A stretch of DNA of 7,493 nt from Bacillota bacterium (GTDB lineage: Bacteria > Bacillota > Sulfobacillia > Sulfobacillales > Sulfobacillaceae): positions 1 through 7,493 of the forward strand of contig JAMCTO010000210.1 of assembly GCA_023381095.1 (NCBI GenBank), read 5' to 3'. Each line of letters starts with the position of its first letter. The stretch's first letter is position 1. The translations under genes and the position numbers were made by a program. The notes beneath the pieces are model-generated. The model worked only from the letters and a program-made list of their open reading frames with translations. It was not told where the DNA came from and ran no database searches. Positions 6,022-7,493 of the stretch are shown here, piece by piece.

Positions 6022-7493
6022 CTAGTGCAGTTCAGGACGGGCTTTGAAGGCCAACTGGAGCACCAGCTGGGTTGCAGCATCGTCGATATTCAACTTAAGC
6101 AGTTGTTGCACCCGGTCCAGTCGATACCTCAAGGTGTTGCGGTGGACGTGGAGAATTTGCGCGGCGGTGGCCATGCGTCCTTTGCTATTCAAGTACACCT
6201 CCAACGTTTCAAACAGATCCCGGGAATTAGGCTCGGCAAGAAGAGGTCGCAAGAGCCCTTCCGCGAGTTCTCGGGACCGCGGCGAGTCGAGCCAGCCATA
6301 TAAAAACCGTTCCAATCCCAGATCTTTGAAATGGGCAATCGTTCCAAACCCATATCGTGCCCGTCCCACGGTTAAGGCTTCATGGGCTTCATCAAAGCTC
6401 TTGCGCAGTCCGTCCGGCCCATCGTAGGGAAATCCGATGCCACAAGTAATCCCCGCTACTCCATGCCGTTTTAATAAAGAGTTCAGATGGTCACGCATGA
6501 CCACGGCGCCGGCGAGTGCCGCTTCGGGCTTAATCCGTTCCCGGCTTTCTACAATAAGCACAAATTCATCCGAATGTGGAAGCACCATCCCGTGACCGAA
6601 CACTTTTTGGGCATCATTTTCAACGGCTTCCAGAACATCGCCTTTGATTCTCAAGATGGTCTGTTCCGTGGTGGCCTGTTCGCTAAATTCCCGAAACTGG
6701 TCGAGATCCCAAATGAACGCGGTGTGAATTCGACCCAAATCTAGGTTGTAACGTGCGGCTGTCCGAATGACAGACCCAGTTGGCACGTGCGGGTCGACGA
6801 GCAATTCTAATAGAAATTCGGCACGGTGCCGGAGGGCCGACTCAATTTCCGCTGCATCAAGGTCGAGAAATACGCCAATCGCTAAACTGACCTGGTCGAC
6901 CACACGTCGCGAAAGCGTTGGTGGCTCCAACGAAAACCGCTCCCCTGTACCCCGCCCCCAGTACACCTGGAACGCAGACGATTCCCCTGTGGGTGATACG
7001 GTAATGCTAATTCCCCGTTCGCCGAGGGTCCGTTGAAACTCCTCTAAGCGGGAGCTCACACGCCATGCTCTTTGGATGTGATCCATCTGTTCCAGTTCGT
7101 CTCGCATCCGGCGATTATCCGCTCCGACCAGCAGACGATACGCGGCATCCATCACCTGGCCCATTGCGTCCACCATCATGATCATCAAGGGGAACTGTAA
7201 TCGCTCGCTTAATAAACGCGTCGCACTCGGAATGTGATCCCCCATCACGATAACTCCTGGCGCACCCCATCGACTGAGCGACAGAATCCAACGATCCAAG
7301 ACGATATGCTCTGAGGCTGTGCGGGATGGACATATCCACAGAGTACCAGGACAATCTTCAGCGTGAGGTTCCTGCATCAGAAACTGAATTCGGTTAAATT
7401 GCCTATCGCCAGTATTGCGTGACGAGATGATTTGAACACATGGCCCCACAGCGCGAAGAAAGTCGTCTAAGGGAATTTGCACATTATCCAATG
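6022..7493 (-). CDS. PucR-family transcriptional regulator (5' end at or just beyond the window edge)
   Basis: At least 489 residues. The N-terminal part (about 1-125) resembles the PucR ligand-sensing domain, with GTLWICPS (49-56), WGAPGVIVMG (75-84) and ERLQFPLMIM (96-105). A GGDEF-like middle domain follows (about 235-380, with GIGFPYDGPDGLRKSFDEAH at 351-370). The C-terminal PucR-type helix-turn-helix covers about 424-482 and includes YLNSKGRMATAAQILHVHRN (433-452) and TLRYRLDRV (453-461). Such proteins sense purine-breakdown or related metabolites and control nearby catabolic genes. The first usable start in the window is a TTG at 7491, two bases from the edge; a GTG at 7482 is the alternative, and the true start may lie outside. 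The domain set appears essentially complete, so little is missing. It is co-directional with the permease, 89 bases upstream of it, and probably regulates the four following genes. Its effector is unknown. Confidence 0.92.
   Translation of the reverse strand, partial: LDNVQIPLDDFLRAVGPCVQIISSRNTGDRQFNRIQFLMQEPHAEDCPGTLWICPSRTASEHIVLDRWILSLSRWGAPGVIVMGDHIPSATRLLSERLQFPLMIMMVDAMGQVMDAAYRLLVGADNRRMRDELEQMDHIQRAWRVSSRLEEFQRTLGERGISITVSPTGESSAFQVYWGRGTGERFSLEPPTLSRRVVDQVSLAIGVFLDLDAAEIESALRHRAEFLLELLVDPHVPTGSVIRTAARYNLDLGRIHTAFIWDLDQFREFSEQATTEQTILRIKGDVLEAVENDAQKVFGHGMVLPHSDEFVLIVESRERIKPEAALAGAVVMRDHLNSLLKRHGVAGITCGIGFPYDGPDGLRKSFDEAHEALTVGRARYGFGTIAHFKDLGLERFLYGWLDSPRSRELAEGLLRPLLAEPNSRDLFETLEVYLNSKGRMATAAQILHVHRNTLRYRLDRVQQLLKLNIDDAATQLVLQLAFKARPELH

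Overview
The window holds one tightly packed, minus-strand catabolic gene set, followed downstream (low coordinates) by about 870 bases with no intact gene. Read in transcription order from the right edge it runs: a PucR-type regulator (about 7491-6022), an NCS1-family nucleobase/hydantoin-type permease (5932-4628), a DUF917 / S-methyl-thiohydantoin desulfurase-family protein (4631-3561), a short-form hydantoinase A / oxoprolinase-family ATPase (3516-1963), and a second, divergent DUF917 protein (1966-869). Two junctions are 4-base ATGA overlaps (4628-4631 and 1963-1966), one gap is 44 bases and the regulator-permease gap is 89 bases, so at least the last four genes look like one transcription unit.

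The gene content suggests import and opening or processing of a small cyclic amide (hydantoin, thiohydantoin or a related nucleobase breakdown product) under control of a PucR regulator. The exact substrate cannot be read from the sequence. Two points argue for a non-standard system. The HyuA-like ATPase sits between two different DUF917 proteins and has no HyuB partner in the window. The permease also lacks, at three positions, the residues that bind cytosine in E. coli CodB, which points to a different ligand.

The left region (1-868) is different in character. A minus-strand open frame runs off the left edge and can be followed upstream only by invoking two frameshifts and one stop codon, so it looks like a decayed gene of unrecognised family. 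Next to it, 385-651 carries four perfect inverted repeats with no convincing coding capacity. Positions 740-868 hold a 9-base tandem repeat, a very short plus-strand reading frame with a good ribosome binding site, and a 12-base palindrome just past the end of the operon. I see no Rho-independent terminator after the operon.

Organism: perfect AGGAGG-type ribosome binding sites, use of TTG or GTG as possible starts, and moderate base composition suggest a Gram-positive (Firmicutes-like) bacterium, possibly an environmental or thermoacidophilic one such as a Sulfobacillus relative. That last point is a low-confidence inference.
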